Positions 52,427-61,925 are shown, counted from the first letter of the stretch. The stretch: 64,000 nt of DNA from Vampirovibrio chlorellavorus (GCA_001858525.1 LAPX01000003.1:1-64000), one strand, 5' to 3'. Numbers and translations are program-made. The notes: a model not told the origin generated them from the letters alone.

Positions 52427-53131
52427 ATGATTCGCTATGTATTACTGGACATTGAAGGCACCACCACCGATATTCACTTTGTGCATAAAGTATTGTTTCC
52501 CTATTCCGCCTTGCATCTGCCTGCCTACGTGAAAGCACACTCTCAGGAGCCTGTGGTTCAGGAAGCCTTGCAGTCGGTCAAAGAGACCATTCAGCAGGAA
52601 GAAAATCGCTTGCTGGATTTAGAGGGGTGTATTGCGGTATTGCTGGGCTGGATTGAGCAGGATCGCAAGCACACCGCGCTCAAGCAGCTACAAGGCCTCA
52701 TTTGGAAAACAGGCTTTGAGCAAATGCATTACCGGGGACATGTGTACGATGATGTGCAGAGGGCCCTGCAAAACTGGAATGTTAAAGGGGTAGGGTTGGG
52801 GATTTACTCATCGGGTTCCGTGCAAGCGCAAAAGTTGTTGTTTGCATACTCGGAAGCGGGTGATTTGACCCGGTTTTTCAGCCACTTTTTCGATACCCAG
52901 GTGGGCGCCAAACGAGAGGTGGAGTCGTATCGGCGCATCGTGACGGAATTGAATTTGCCGCCGCTGGAGATTCTGTTTTTGTCGGATGTCGAAGCGGAGC
53001 TGGATGCGGCTCGGCTGGCCGGGCTTCAGGCCAAGCAAATTGTGCGGGAAGGCACCTTGCCTTCTGCCAAACACGACTCTTTTCCAACCCTGTTGGCCGT
53101 GGAAAAAACCACCACAGGCCCCCGCTCATAG
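52427..53131 (+). CDS. mtnC: Enolase-phosphatase E1
   Basis: 234 aa HAD-type bifunctional enzyme: enolisation and dephosphorylation of diketomethylthiopentyl-1-phosphate. The start IRYVLLDIEGTTTDIHFVH is the HAD motif I with DxEGT as in the MtnC family; SSGSVQAQKLLF and FLSDVEAELDAAR are later motifs. Third of mtnB-mtnD-mtnC, after a 77-bp gap. Together with MtnP at 34 kb it gives four steps of the pathway; MtnA or MtnK and the final transaminase are not here. Confidence 0.96.
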   Translation: MIRYVLLDIEGTTTDIHFVHKVLFPYSALHLPAYVKAHSQEPVVQEALQSVKETIQQEENRLLDLEGCIAVLLGWIEQDRKHTALKQLQGLIWKTGFEQMHYRGHVYDDVQRALQNWNVKGVGLGIYSSGSVQAQKLLFAYSEAGDLTRFFSHFFDTQVGAKREVESYRRIVTELNLPPLEILFLSDVEAELDAARLAGLQAKQIVREGTLPSAKHDSFPTLLAVEKTTTGPRS

Positions 53132-53208
53132 CCGGTTGTTTCTTGCGCGGCTTGTTTTTAAGTCACTTAGCCCAAGTCGGCCTGAGTCAGTGCGGATTTC
53201 CGTGCGTA

Positions 53209-54645
53209 TTAGGCTTGAATCAGGGTTTTGATGTACGTATATTCATCCATGCCGCTCAGAATCCCTTCTCTACCCAGACCGGAATCTTTCACCCCGCCGT
53301 AGGGCAACAAGTCCAGCCGGGTGGTGGGAATGTCGTTGATCAGCAGTCCACCCACTTCCAGGGTTTGATAGGCTTGCTCTATCTTTTGGGTGTTTTGGGT
53401 GTACAGCCCGGCCTGTAAGCCATAGCGGGATTTATTGACGGTGTTCAGCACGGTGTCAAAGTTTTGATAGGTGTTGACCGTGGCGATGGGGGCAAACACT
53501 TCCTGGGCGTTGATGGCCATCTCGGGGGTGGTGCGATCCACCAGGGTGGGGTTCATGGTGAAGGCGTTGAAGGTATTGCCGCCATAAATCACGTTGGCGC
53601 CTGCTTTTAAGGCATCCTTGATTAGAGAGCGGGTGCGTTGCACCTGTTGAATACTAATCATGGGGCCAATGTCGGTGTCTACCTTAAAGGGATCCCCCAC
53701 TTTGAGTTGCCGGGTGGCACTGACCAGTGCGGGTAGCAAGGCGTCTTTCAGGGCTTCCTGAATAAAAATGCGTTGCACTGAAATGCAAATTTGTCCGGCA
53801 AAGGAAAAGGCGCCCAGGGCGATGCGCTGAGCCAATGATTCCACGGGCTCTGTCAAGTCATCCACAATCACAGCGGCGTTTCCGCCCAGTTCCAGGGTGA
53901 CCGATTTGTTGCCGGCAATGCTGCGCAAGTGCCAGCCCACCCCGGCGCTGCCGGTAAAGCTCAGTTTGGCAAAAGCGCTGGATCGCACCAGCTTTTCACT
54001 CAGGCTGTTTTGGGCTGGAACCACGCTGATGGCCTCGTATCCGGCTTCAGCGGCCAATCGCCCCAAATAGAGGGCTGTCAGTGGGGTTTGCGGGGCCGGT
54101 TTGATGGTGATGGAGCACCCGGCGGCAATGGCCGGGGCCAGCTTGTGAATGACCAGATTCAGCGGAAAGTTATACGGGGTAATGGCCAATACCGGCCCGA
54201 TGGGGAAACGACTGATACGGACTTCACGCCCAGACACCTGCATGAGGGTGCTGGTGCAGCGTTCTACCTGGGCGGCGTAGCCCCGGCATACAGCCACCGA
54301 GCGGACTAATTCTCGCTGAGAGAGGGTGATGGGCTTGCCGCTTTCTCGGGTGATCAGCAAGGCCAAGGCCTCTTGATGGGCTTCCAGTCGATCGGCCAGG
54401 TTGTTCAGGATTTTAGCCCGTTCTTTGAGGGTTGTTTTTCGGAAGTTTTGAAACCCTTGCAGGGCCGTTTTTTCAATGACTTCTATATGCAAATCATCGG
54501 CGTAATAGGCTTCGCCGATTAAGGTTACGGCGTCGCCCGGATAATAAATCGGGTGCGGGCTGCCGCTTTTTCCAAAACGTTCGCTGCCTTGCAGGATAAA
54601 AGGCTGGGCGGCGCTGGCCGCTTGGGTTTGAGATTGTGTGGTCAT
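53209..54645 (-). CDS. NAD(P)-dependent aldehyde dehydrogenase
   Basis: 478 aa. ALDH superfamily residues are present: PYNFPLN (Asn 160), LELGGN (Glu 252) and FAGQICIS (Cys 287), plus the late motif GGVKDSGLGREG. Closest in style to lactaldehyde or non-phosphorylating glyceraldehyde-3-phosphate dehydrogenases. The substrate is not shown. It ends convergent to mtnC and follows the solute-binding lipoprotein gene on the same strand by 15 bases, so it may share its promoter. Confidence 0.93.
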   Translation of the reverse strand: MTTQSQTQAASAAQPFILQGSERFGKSGSPHPIYYPGDAVTLIGEAYYADDLHIEVIEKTALQGFQNFRKTTLKERAKILNNLADRLEAHQEALALLITRESGKPITLSQRELVRSVAVCRGYAAQVERCTSTLMQVSGREVRISRFPIGPVLAITPYNFPLNLVIHKLAPAIAAGCSITIKPAPQTPLTALYLGRLAAEAGYEAISVVPAQNSLSEKLVRSSAFAKLSFTGSAGVGWHLRSIAGNKSVTLELGGNAAVIVDDLTEPVESLAQRIALGAFSFAGQICISVQRIFIQEALKDALLPALVSATRQLKVGDPFKVDTDIGPMISIQQVQRTRSLIKDALKAGANVIYGGNTFNAFTMNPTLVDRTTPEMAINAQEVFAPIATVNTYQNFDTVLNTVNKSRYGLQAGLYTQNTQKIEQAYQTLEVGGLLINDIPTTRLDLLPYGGVKDSGLGREGILSGMDEYTYIKTLIQA

Positions 54646-54660
54646 GCACGCACGTTCCTA

Positions 54661-55941
54661 TCAGGAGTCCAATTCCAGTGTAGTATTGATTTCCGTTTGG
54701 GCTTGCCGCAATGCGTTTTCCGGGGAAATTTTGCCCAGCATGGCCAGTTGCACGTAATGGTTGATGATGTCGTTGATGGCGTTCTGGTTGGGTTGAATCT
54801 GGTAAGCGGCGGTTGCTCCCAATAGCTGTTTTGCGCTGATGGCCCGCCCCTGAGCCATTAAATCAGGCGCTTGTTCCGGGGCAAAATAAGGATCATCTAG
54901 GGCCGCTGTGACCGAAGGCAAGACCGGGGCTGCCTGCGCCAGGGCCAGTTGATTTTTAGCATTGGTGATGAAGGCGGCAAAGTCGACGGCCTCTTTGGGG
55001 TGGGCGCTTTTGATCGGTACTACCAATACCATCAGGGAAAAATCTTTATACGGTGAATTCTCCGGAAACTGAGGCGCCACGCCGGTTTCTTTGTAAATAT
55101 TGGGGGCGTTTTCTTTCACAATTTTCAGGAAGTTGGGGCCAATGGATAGCGAGGCCAGCGTTCCCGCCTGAAAGCGCCCCACTGCCGATTGATGGCTTTC
55201 GGTGATGGCTTCCGCAGGCACCCAGCCTTGCTTGTACATATCCACATAGGTGGCCAAAATTTCCATGGCCTGTGGGGTCGCGAAAATGGCGTGTCCCTTG
55301 GCATTGTAGAGCGGAATGCCCTGTTTTTTGAGTTCCTTGAGAAAATTTCCGTTTTCGGCAATCACCGGCATGAGGCCGTATTGACCCGTTTTCCGGTGAA
55401 TTTGATCGGCAAAATCGGAGAGTTCGGCAAAGTTGGCGGGTGGGTGCTCAAAGCCCGCTTTGCGCAAAATAGCCTGATTGTAGATGGTCACACTGGAGGT
55501 GATATACCAGGGCAGACCAAAGGCCAGCGGCGCTTGGCCCGGCTTAATGAGTGTGGCCCCTTGCCAGGCCACCGGTAAATACGTGGCCTTCACGGATTCT
55601 GGCAGGGCCGTGTTCATGTTGGTCAAGGCGTTTCGGTTGGCCAGAATGGCTGAAAAATCCGGGTTTAAATTCACCACATCGGGGGTGTGCCCACTGAGCA
55701 TGGCGGTCAAGGTGCGCTTGGGTCCTTCGGAAAAGGGCACGTCCACCCAGTGAATGCGCACGTTGGGATGCCTGCTTTCGTACTCCAGAAACATGGGTTC
55801 CAGCGTGCTTTTGAAGGTATCCAGTTGCAGGGTCCAAAATTCCAGCGTGATTTGGTGGGTTGGATTTTGCGCCGGTTTGGCGCACCCACTGACTATCAAT
55901 AAAACACAGAACGCAGCGGCCAATAAAGAGAGCCGCCTCAT
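54661..55941 (-). CDS. Extracellular solute-binding lipoprotein (sugar ABC type)
   Basis: 426 aa. Signal peptide with lipobox VSGC. The mature part matches family 1 solute-binding proteins: ITLEFWTLQLDTFKSTLEPM, VRIHWVDVPFSEG, LAFGLPWYITSSVTIYNQAIL, and a C-terminal helix bundle with VVPIKSAHPKEAVDFAAFI. It delivers sugars or glycerol-phosphate type substrates to an ABC transporter. No permease or ATPase lies beside it, so it is an orphan here. Its ATG overlaps the stop of the upstream small gene by four bases (ATGA). Confidence 0.92.
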   Translation of the reverse strand: MRRLSLLAAAFCVLLIVSGCAKPAQNPTHQITLEFWTLQLDTFKSTLEPMFLEYESRHPNVRIHWVDVPFSEGPKRTLTAMLSGHTPDVVNLNPDFSAILANRNALTNMNTALPESVKATYLPVAWQGATLIKPGQAPLAFGLPWYITSSVTIYNQAILRKAGFEHPPANFAELSDFADQIHRKTGQYGLMPVIAENGNFLKELKKQGIPLYNAKGHAIFATPQAMEILATYVDMYKQGWVPAEAITESHQSAVGRFQAGTLASLSIGPNFLKIVKENAPNIYKETGVAPQFPENSPYKDFSLMVLVVPIKSAHPKEAVDFAAFITNAKNQLALAQAAPVLPSVTAALDDPYFAPEQAPDLMAQGRAISAKQLLGATAAYQIQPNQNAINDIINHYVQLAMLGKISPENALRQAQTEINTTLELDS

Positions 55942-56162
55942 AATTTAAAATCCTTGAACACCCGCATGACCACAAAGCGGGCTTTGGTTAGCTCCATGGG
56001 CACGCCTTGCTGATTGCTGCCTTCAATGTAAATGGCCAAATCGGAGCCTGTTTTGTACCCCAGCGACTCCGGGATGGGAATGAGCTGGTGCGGAATACTT
56101 CGCTCATTGAGCCACTGGCTGGCGTTTTCCGTGGTAGGGGTAGAGGGCAGTACAATCAGCAT
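55938..56162 (-). CDS. Small DUF3343-like protein, 74 aa
   Basis: ATG 56162 begins MLIVLPSTPTTENASQWL, like the beta-alpha-beta start of DUF3343 (a putative sulfur/selenium-carrier-like family) with IPIPESLGYKTGSDL later. The usual Cys-Gly pair in that family is not seen, so the likeness is limited. It overlaps the solute-binding gene by four bases, showing coupled translation. Role unknown. Confidence 0.65.
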   Translation of the reverse strand: MLIVLPSTPTTENASQWLNERSIPHQLIPIPESLGYKTGSDLAIYIEGSNQQGVPMELTKARFVVMRVFKDFKL

Positions 56163-56319
56163 GAACCAATCAATTCTTCCGCAAACGTCATGTTTGAAAA
56201 ACAGCACTTTGTCGTTCGTCTCTTACTATTTTAAGGTGTTTTCCGAATCCGGCTACAGGCAATTTTCTTGGGTGCCGGAAGATGTTAAGCTGCGCTTTGA
56301 TGAGAAGCAAGGATTGTTG

Positions 56320-56865
56320 ATGATGAATGCGCATGTAACAGAACGGGTGGCTTATTTGGCCATGAGTTTGGATGGGAAAATTGCTCGGAGCAATGGCTCG
56401 GTGGACTGGCTTGATTCGTATCCGGGTGAGGCGTTTGGATATGAACACTTCTACGAGAGTGTGGATCTCATCCTGATGGGACGCAAGACTTACGATTGGA
56501 CTCTAGAATTTGGAGCTTGGCCTTACTCGGAAAAATCGGTATGGGTTTACAGCAGTCATCCCTTGGAAGCGCCACCGGCAGGGGTGACCGTTTGGAGTGG
56601 TTCCTTGGGGAATATGGCTGAACAGCTTCTTCACCAACCTCCTGAGCAAAAAGTATGGATTTGCGGTGGGGCTCAGCTGGTTCAGGGGCTTTTGAGAGAA
56701 AGCGTTATCACGCACCTGGAATTGTACGTGATTCCTGTGATATTGGGCGAGGGAATTTGTCTGTTTGGAGCGGACTTGCCTGAAACGAAGCTTGATTTGC
56801 AGGAGGCCAAAGCCTTTGGGCAAGGGGTTGTTAAATTGCGTTATGCGGTGACGCCTGTGACTTAA
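56320..56865 (+). CDS. RibD C-terminal / dihydrofolate reductase-like protein
   Basis: 181 aa from ATG 56320 (AAGGA six bases upstream). VAYLAMSLDGKIARSNGSVDWL is the typical first strand and active-site loop; LILMGRKTYDW binds NADPH; WICGGAQLVQGLLRE and HLELYVIPVILGEG complete the fold. Such proteins are often YyaP/RibD-C-type reductases of unknown substrate. Convergent with tatD. Confidence 0.9.
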   Translation: MMNAHVTERVAYLAMSLDGKIARSNGSVDWLDSYPGEAFGYEHFYESVDLILMGRKTYDWTLEFGAWPYSEKSVWVYSSHPLEAPPAGVTVWSGSLGNMAEQLLHQPPEQKVWICGGAQLVQGLLRESVITHLELYVIPVILGEGICLFGADLPETKLDLQEAKAFGQGVVKLRYAVTPVT

Positions 56866-56875
56866 GGAAGTTGCC

Positions 56876-57682
56876 TCACCTAATATTAAACACGCGGCGG
56901 GCATTGGCCGTGGTGATGGCGGCCACTTCCTCGTAAGAGATCCCTCGCAGTTCGGCGATTTTTTCCACCACATGCTTTACCCGAGCCGGTTCGTTGGGCT
57001 TGCCTCGAAAGGGCATCGGGCTGAGGAAGGGAGAATCGGTTTCCACCAGCATCCACTCCAGAGGAATTTCTTTGGCGGCCTGATGCAGGTTTTCCGCTTT
57101 TTTAAAGGTCACGTTTCCGGCAAAACTCACGTAGAAATTTTTCTCGATAATGCGGCGGGCAAACTCGGCATCGCCGGAGAAGCAGTGCATGATGCCCCGC
57201 ACCCCAGGGACTTCGCCAATGAGCTGATAGACATCTTCATGGGCTTCCCGGTCATGCACGATCACCGGTAAATCGTGCTTTCTCCCCAATTCCAGCAAGC
57301 TTTTAAAGCATTTTTTTTGCAAATCAACCAGCGATTGATCCCAGTAGTAATCCAGCCCGGTTTCCCCCACGGCCACCACTTTGGGATGACTCAGCAAGGC
57401 TTCAATTTCGGCCAGCCATTCGGGCTGATCCACAATATCGGCAACATCGGTGGGATGAACGGCCACGGCGGCGTACACGTTCTCAAAGCGTTCGGCCATC
57501 GCCATAACCTCGGGAAATTTGGCCGGGGTCACGCTGGGATTCACCAGAAATTCAACGCCAGCGGCTTTGGCCCGTGCCAGCACCTGAACCGGATCGGTGC
57601 CTGTGCTGCCGTCAGGGTGTTCTTCTTGCCGGTGAATATAATCCAGATGGCAGTGAGTATCAATAATGGTAGGCGCGCTCAT
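56876..57682 (-). CDS. tatD: TatD family metal-dependent hydrolase (DNase)
   Basis: 268 aa TIM-barrel. Metal ligands: IIDTHCHLDYI, AVAVHPTDVAD, VGETGLDYYWD (Glu), VIVHDREAHED, GIMHCFSGD and VETDSPFLSPMPFRGK. TatD proteins act as 3'-5' exonucleases in DNA repair or quality control. It follows the Cys-rich gene at 57694 on the same strand with an 11-base gap, and metG is just upstream, a common neighbour pair (metG-tatD). Confidence 0.95.
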   Translation of the reverse strand: MSAPTIIDTHCHLDYIHRQEEHPDGSTGTDPVQVLARAKAAGVEFLVNPSVTPAKFPEVMAMAERFENVYAAVAVHPTDVADIVDQPEWLAEIEALLSHPKVVAVGETGLDYYWDQSLVDLQKKCFKSLLELGRKHDLPVIVHDREAHEDVYQLIGEVPGVRGIMHCFSGDAEFARRIIEKNFYVSFAGNVTFKKAENLHQAAKEIPLEWMLVETDSPFLSPMPFRGKPNEPARVKHVVEKIAELRGISYEEVAAITTANARRVFNIR

Positions 57683-57693
57683 CAGACCCGCTC

Positions 57694-58203
57694 CTAAACC
57701 AGTCGAAGGTCAGGGAAATGGTTGTCCTTGTACCACTTGGCGCTTTTGTATTCCGCTGGAATTTTGTCGTAGTGGTTCATGGGGTCATGGCCCAAAGCCC
57801 GCAGCTTTTGCATCCACAATTCCCGTTTGGATTGGGGCAGGGCGTTGCCACACCAAGGGCAACAGTCGATCTTCCAGTAAGAGGTTCCGCCGTCTCGAAT
57901 GGGGATGCCATACTCGTCATACTGATCCACGTAGACAATTAGGCTGCTGGGGCATTCCCAGGCATCCTGATGCGAGGCACAGCGGTAATTGGCGTGATAG
58001 GCCATGTGAATGCAGGGATAGGTGCTGGCGTCAATTTTCCAGTCCTTGAGTTGCTCGGTCTGGAACCAGTCCCGGCACTCGTGGCAGTCTTGCATATGAT
58101 CCGAGTAGGAGGCGTATTCCGGGGTTTCAATGTCCTTCCAGTGGATGACATTGGCGGCGCCGTCAAATTTATTGTAGGAGCGTTTAAATTGTTCGCAGTT
58201 CAT
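57694..58203 (-). CDS. Cys-rich zinc-ribbon-like protein, 169 aa
   Basis: Cys and His abound: DCHECRDWF, IHMAYHANYRC, WECPSS and CCPWCGNALPQSKRELW. The last motif with LRALGHDP and IPAEYKSAKWYKD resembles a C-terminal domain (CCPWCGxxLPxSKR) seen in small DUF proteins. Probably two zinc sites. No catalytic residues seen. It sits between metG (14-base gap) and tatD (11-base gap), in the same operon. Confidence 0.82.
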   Translation of the reverse strand: MNCEQFKRSYNKFDGAANVIHWKDIETPEYASYSDHMQDCHECRDWFQTEQLKDWKIDASTYPCIHMAYHANYRCASHQDAWECPSSLIVYVDQYDEYGIPIRDGGTSYWKIDCCPWCGNALPQSKRELWMQKLRALGHDPMNHYDKIPAEYKSAKWYKDNHFPDLRLV

Positions 58204-58217
58204 TCGTTGGTTAACCG

Positions 58218-59780
58218 TTATTTCTTCTTGGTTGCCCCGGCCAGTTCACTGTCCAGGCGAGGTAAAATGGGGCCTTGCAGATTGATGCGTTGTCCCACCG
58301 GGATGTGGGCGTGGGTGATATCATCCCATCGGGGGCACAGGTCGCTGAGTTTCGCCTGATAGCCCAGTTGCGACCACATTTCATCGCTGAGGGTGGGGGT
58401 AATGGGACTGAGCAAAATGGCCACCTGGCGCAGGGTTTCCAGCACGGTATACATGAGATCGGCCAGTTCCGTCAATTTGCCTTCTTTAAATAAAGTCCAG
58501 GGCTCCTGATCATTGATCTGTTTGTTGGCCCAATCGACCAGTTGCAGAATGAGATCCGCCGCTTTCTGGAATTCAAAGGCCGCATAAGCCTGATGCACCT
58601 CAGTCACACCGTCCGCATGCAGAATGCCCGGCTTGGCGTGTTGAGACTGGGGCACCTGACCTTCAAAGTACTTGTTGGTCATATTCAGGGTGCGGTTGAG
58701 CAAATTACCCAGGTTATTGGCCAAATCGGCGTTGACCTTGAGTTTGAAATCCTCTTCTGTAAAGCTGCCGTCCTGGCCAAAGGTGGCCACGGTCATCAGG
58801 TAGTAGCGGATGGGATCGGGGTTGGGCAGCTCAAAGCGCTCCTTTAGGGTGAAGGGCGATACCACGTTGCCCACGCTCTTGGAGATTTTGGCATCGTTGA
58901 TGTTGATGAAGCCATGGGCGAAAATCTGCCTGGGCAGCGGGATTTCAGCGGACATCAGCATGGCGGGCCAGTAAATGGCGTGGAACCGCAGAATATCTTT
59001 GCCAATCATATGCACATCGGCAGGCCAAAACTGGTTGAACAGGGCCTCATCCTTGCCGTAGCCAATGCCGGTAATGTAATTGCTGAGGGCGTCGATCCAC
59101 ACGTAAATGACCTGATCCGCATCATCCGGCACCGGAATGCCCCAGCTGACCGAGTTCTTATGCCGGGACACGCTGATGTCTTCCAGATCCTCCAGCATTT
59201 GCAGCACTTCCGTCGATCGAAATTCGGGCAAAACAAAGTTGGGATTGCTTTGCATGTGGGCCTGAAGGGCCGCTTTATACTTGCTGAGCTTGAAGAAGTA
59301 GTTCTCTTCCTGCACGATTTCCGGCTTGCGCTGGTGGTTGGGGCATTCGCCCGCTTCGTTCAGGTCACGTTCTGTCACAAATTTTTCGCAGCCCGCACAG
59401 TAAAGCCCCTGATAGGCCCGCTTTTCAATATCGCCCTTGGCTGCCATTTTGCGCCACAGTTGTTCCACCACGGCGTAATGATCCGCGTCGGTGGTGCGAA
59501 TGAAGCGATCGTAGTTCAGGTTGAGGTAAGCCCAGGCCTTTTTGAACTCTTCCACCAGTTCATCGGTGTGCTGTTGGGGGGTGACACCCCTGTTGGCCGC
59601 TGTTTTTTCTACTTTGGTGCCGTGCTCATCGGTGCCGGTCAGGAAAAACACGTCTTTGCCCACCAGCTTCTGGAAACGGGCCATCACGTCGGTGGCGATT
59701 TTTTCGTAGGCGTGGCCCAGGTGGGGCGCCGCGTTGACGTAGTCAATGGCTGTGGTGATGTAGTAGGTGTTTTGGCTCAT
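58218..59780 (-). CDS. metG: Methionyl-tRNA synthetase
   Basis: 520 aa class I synthetase. YYITTAIDYVNAAPHLGHAY with the HIGH-like HLGH motif, the zinc knuckle beginning CAGCEKFVTERDL, CPNHQ, and DAKISKSVGNVV (KMSKS-like) are present, then the anticodon-binding helices. No C-terminal EMAP/tRNA-binding domain, so it is the short form. First gene of metG / Cys-rich gene / tatD. Its promoter is in the 96 bp after mtaB; no T-box is visible. Confidence 0.97.
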   Translation of the reverse strand: MSQNTYYITTAIDYVNAAPHLGHAYEKIATDVMARFQKLVGKDVFFLTGTDEHGTKVEKTAANRGVTPQQHTDELVEEFKKAWAYLNLNYDRFIRTTDADHYAVVEQLWRKMAAKGDIEKRAYQGLYCAGCEKFVTERDLNEAGECPNHQRKPEIVQEENYFFKLSKYKAALQAHMQSNPNFVLPEFRSTEVLQMLEDLEDISVSRHKNSVSWGIPVPDDADQVIYVWIDALSNYITGIGYGKDEALFNQFWPADVHMIGKDILRFHAIYWPAMLMSAEIPLPRQIFAHGFININDAKISKSVGNVVSPFTLKERFELPNPDPIRYYLMTVATFGQDGSFTEEDFKLKVNADLANNLGNLLNRTLNMTNKYFEGQVPQSQHAKPGILHADGVTEVHQAYAAFEFQKAADLILQLVDWANKQINDQEPWTLFKEGKLTELADLMYTVLETLRQVAILLSPITPTLSDEMWSQLGYQAKLSDLCPRWDDITHAHIPVGQRINLQGPILPRLDSELAGATKKK

Positions 59781-59876
59781 GGGCGGGGGCTTTCCTGTGG
59801 ATGCACGTTTTGCGGATTCTGCCTTACATTCTCTCAGAGTAGCGGGATTGTAGCAAATGGTTGTCCCCGGCTGGCT

Positions 59877-61262
59877 TTAAGGCGATACGCCCAATGCCTT
59901 GGCCTGAACGGTATCCACGCTCACAGCCATCACTTCTGCGGTGATCCAGTCGTTGGCTTGCAGGGGCAGGCCGTTGGGCTCAATGTGGACTTTTAGATAG
60001 TTCTCGCTCATGCCCTTCAGCGGTTCGCCGGGATCGCTTTCTTCCACAATCACGGTCAGGGGTTGCCCCAAAAAGTCCTGCCGATAAGCCAGCGTTTTCT
60101 CCTCAGACAAGGCCCGTAGTCGCTGAGCCCGGACTTTTTTCTCACGCTCCGGCACCTGATCGGGGAAAGTGGCCGCTGGCGTCCCTTTGCGCTTGGAGTA
60201 GCTGAACACGTGAAAGTAGTTCATATACGTGTTTTTCAGCGTCTGGTAAGTGGCCTCAAAGCGCTCTGCCGTCTCTCCGGGAAAGCCTACAATGATGTCA
60301 GATCCCACGGAGGCCTGCGGGATTTTTTGGGCAATGGACTGGCAAACCCGTTCCATATCGGCCACATGGTGCCGACGGCCCATGCGTTTGAGTACGTAAT
60401 CCTCCGCGCTTTGGGCGGACAGGTGAAAGTGCGGGCAAATTTTCCCGTGGGAATCCCGCACCACGTCAATCAGCTTTTCGCTCACTTCCATGGGGTCCAG
60501 CGAAGTCAATCGCAGGCGGAACTGCCCCGGCAATCGAACCAACTCGGCCAGCAGGTCGGCTAAATCAGCCCCTTCATGCTCGTACTGACCAATGTTGATA
60601 CCAGTCAGCCCTATTTCCTTGAAGCCCTCATCCAGCATGCGCTGAAGTTGCACCTTGATATCGGCCATCGGCAAACTGCGGCTGAGGCCACGGGCTTCCC
60701 AGATGATACAGTAGGTGCACTTGTAATCGCAACCATCCTGAATCTTCAGGCTGCCACGGGTGCGATCAATGGCCGCCGAGGAGGCTCCCTCCATAATGCG
60801 GCTTTTATCAATCTCTGACACTTGCACCAGCGGGCGATCCGAAGGCGGGGTATCCTGCACAATTTGGACCAGTTGGTCTTTAAAGTTGTTGCCAATCACA
60901 AAGCTAATGCCGTCCAGGGCGGCCAGCTCATCTGGAGCCACCTGAGCAAAGCAGCCGGTGGCGGCAATGCGGGCGCTTGGGTTGGACAGTCTGGCCCGGC
61001 GAATGATGCGTTTGGACTCCTGATCGCTGCGTTCGGTCACGGTGCAGGTGTTTACCACATAAACTTCAGCCGCTTCATCAAAGGGCACAATGCGCCAGCC
61101 CTGATCTTTAAACTGATGGGCCAGAGTCGACGTTTCCAGCTGGTTGGCCTTACAGCCCAGGGTGTAAAAGGCTACAGTTCTCTGTGTTCCTAAGGTTTGC
61201 AGGTCCGGCTGGGCTTGGGTTTGGCAGGATGCTTCGGGTGGGTGGGGGGCAGTGGGGCTCAT
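59877..61262 (-). CDS. mtaB: tRNA threonylcarbamoyladenosine 2-methylthiotransferase
   Basis: 461 aa radical-SAM methylthiotransferase. N-terminal UPF0004 Cys residues: FYTLGCKANQLE, NTCTVTERSDQES and ATGCFAQ. The radical-SAM cluster CDYKCTYC and the TRAM-type end (TVIVEESDPGEPLKGMSENY) are present. The order of motifs, with KCTYCIIWEARGLSRS, fits MtaB (t6A to ms2t6A) rather than MiaB or RimO. A 25-residue disordered N-terminus is extra. It lies upstream of metG and may share its transcript. Confidence 0.93.
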   Translation of the reverse strand: MSPTAPHPPEASCQTQAQPDLQTLGTQRTVAFYTLGCKANQLETSTLAHQFKDQGWRIVPFDEAAEVYVVNTCTVTERSDQESKRIIRRARLSNPSARIAATGCFAQVAPDELAALDGISFVIGNNFKDQLVQIVQDTPPSDRPLVQVSEIDKSRIMEGASSAAIDRTRGSLKIQDGCDYKCTYCIIWEARGLSRSLPMADIKVQLQRMLDEGFKEIGLTGINIGQYEHEGADLADLLAELVRLPGQFRLRLTSLDPMEVSEKLIDVVRDSHGKICPHFHLSAQSAEDYVLKRMGRRHHVADMERVCQSIAQKIPQASVGSDIIVGFPGETAERFEATYQTLKNTYMNYFHVFSYSKRKGTPAATFPDQVPEREKKVRAQRLRALSEEKTLAYRQDFLGQPLTVIVEESDPGEPLKGMSENYLKVHIEPNGLPLQANDWITAEVMAVSVDTVQAKALGVSP

Positions 61263-61586
61263 GGCCGAGGGGCCTCAGTCAAAAAGGGGTGACGTTAACT
61301 GACCATTGTCTCTCCGGCACAGTGAATGATCAATCGCGCGGTAGTAATATGAAACATTCTCTATCCATTGGCAGGCACTTGGGGCCATGATGGACGTATA
61401 TTGTATTGCTTTCTGTAATATCACCCTATGGGGGGATACCCAAAAGGCTTAAATTTTTAAAAAATAGACTAATCAATAACTTCAGCGAAACGGTAAATCC
61501 CCCCGATTTACAAGATCAAGGTCGTTACGATCACTGCCTCTGTAATTTTTCAGTATTTGAAGTAATCCGTGATTAGGTGCAGTCGT

Positions 61587-61604
61587 ATATGTTCTAGCAC
61601 ATAT
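61587..61604. promoter_or_regulatory. Dyad operator 1 (ATATGT-6-ACATAT)
   Basis: Perfect six-base half sites ATATGT and ACATAT separated by six bases. The half site TATGT recurs in dyad 2, 29-30 bp away. Upstream of the ribbon-helix-helix genes, so autoregulation is plausible. Confidence 0.5.
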
Positions 61605-61617
61605 TATCGGTGTAAAT

Positions 61618-61632
61618 AGTATGTAACATACT
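61618..61632. promoter_or_regulatory. Dyad operator 2 (AGTATGT-A-ACATACT)
   Basis: A perfect 15-base palindrome. Ribbon-helix-helix proteins bind short palindromes of this type in tandem, which fits two dyads before two such genes. Confidence 0.55.
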
Positions 61633-61757
61633 GTCAATCTCCAGCAATCACTGTCTCTTTTTTGTTTTTATTTATTCAGCGTAATACATTTTCCCTTCTT
61701 GAAAAAACGAGAGATTGAGATTGTAAGAAGACTGGATTTACAGATGGAGGAGTACTA

Positions 61758-61925
61758 ATGGCCAAAGTTTTGATTTCAATGCGTGAGGATTTTTTGGATA
61801 AGATCGACGAAATTGCTGATTCAGAGCAACGCACCCGCAGCGAGCTGATTCGTCAGGCATTGCGTGTTTACATGCGCCGCCGCGCTCCTGGAAATCCCCT
61901 TATGGACTCCATCTTGTTGGAGTAG
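61758..61925 (+). CDS. Ribbon-helix-helix protein 1 (CopG/MetJ/MazE-like), 55 aa
   Basis: GGAGG precedes ATG 61758. Strand-helix-helix pattern: AKVLISMREDFLDKIDEIAD then RTRSELIRQALRVYMRRR, the classical SxSELIRxALR motif. Used as transcription factors or antitoxins. No toxin gene follows; a related gene lies 46 bp downstream. Too short for ordinary gene thresholds but supported by ribosome site and motif. Confidence 0.88.
   Translation: MAKVLISMREDFLDKIDEIADSEQRTRSELIRQALRVYMRRRAPGNPLMDSILLE

Larger units (their letters stand above)
61263..61757. other. Intergenic region, 495 bp, with dyad operator sites
   Basis: AT-rich region upstream of the two ribbon-helix-helix genes and divergent from mtaB. 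Has two dyads (61587-61604 and 61618-61632) and a small hairpin GTAAATC/GATTTAC at about 61491-61509. No gene seen. Confidence 0.6.

Noticed and set aside
58914-59996. 360-codon plus-strand open frame
   Set aside because: Antisense to metG and the end of mtaB, both with intact signature motifs.
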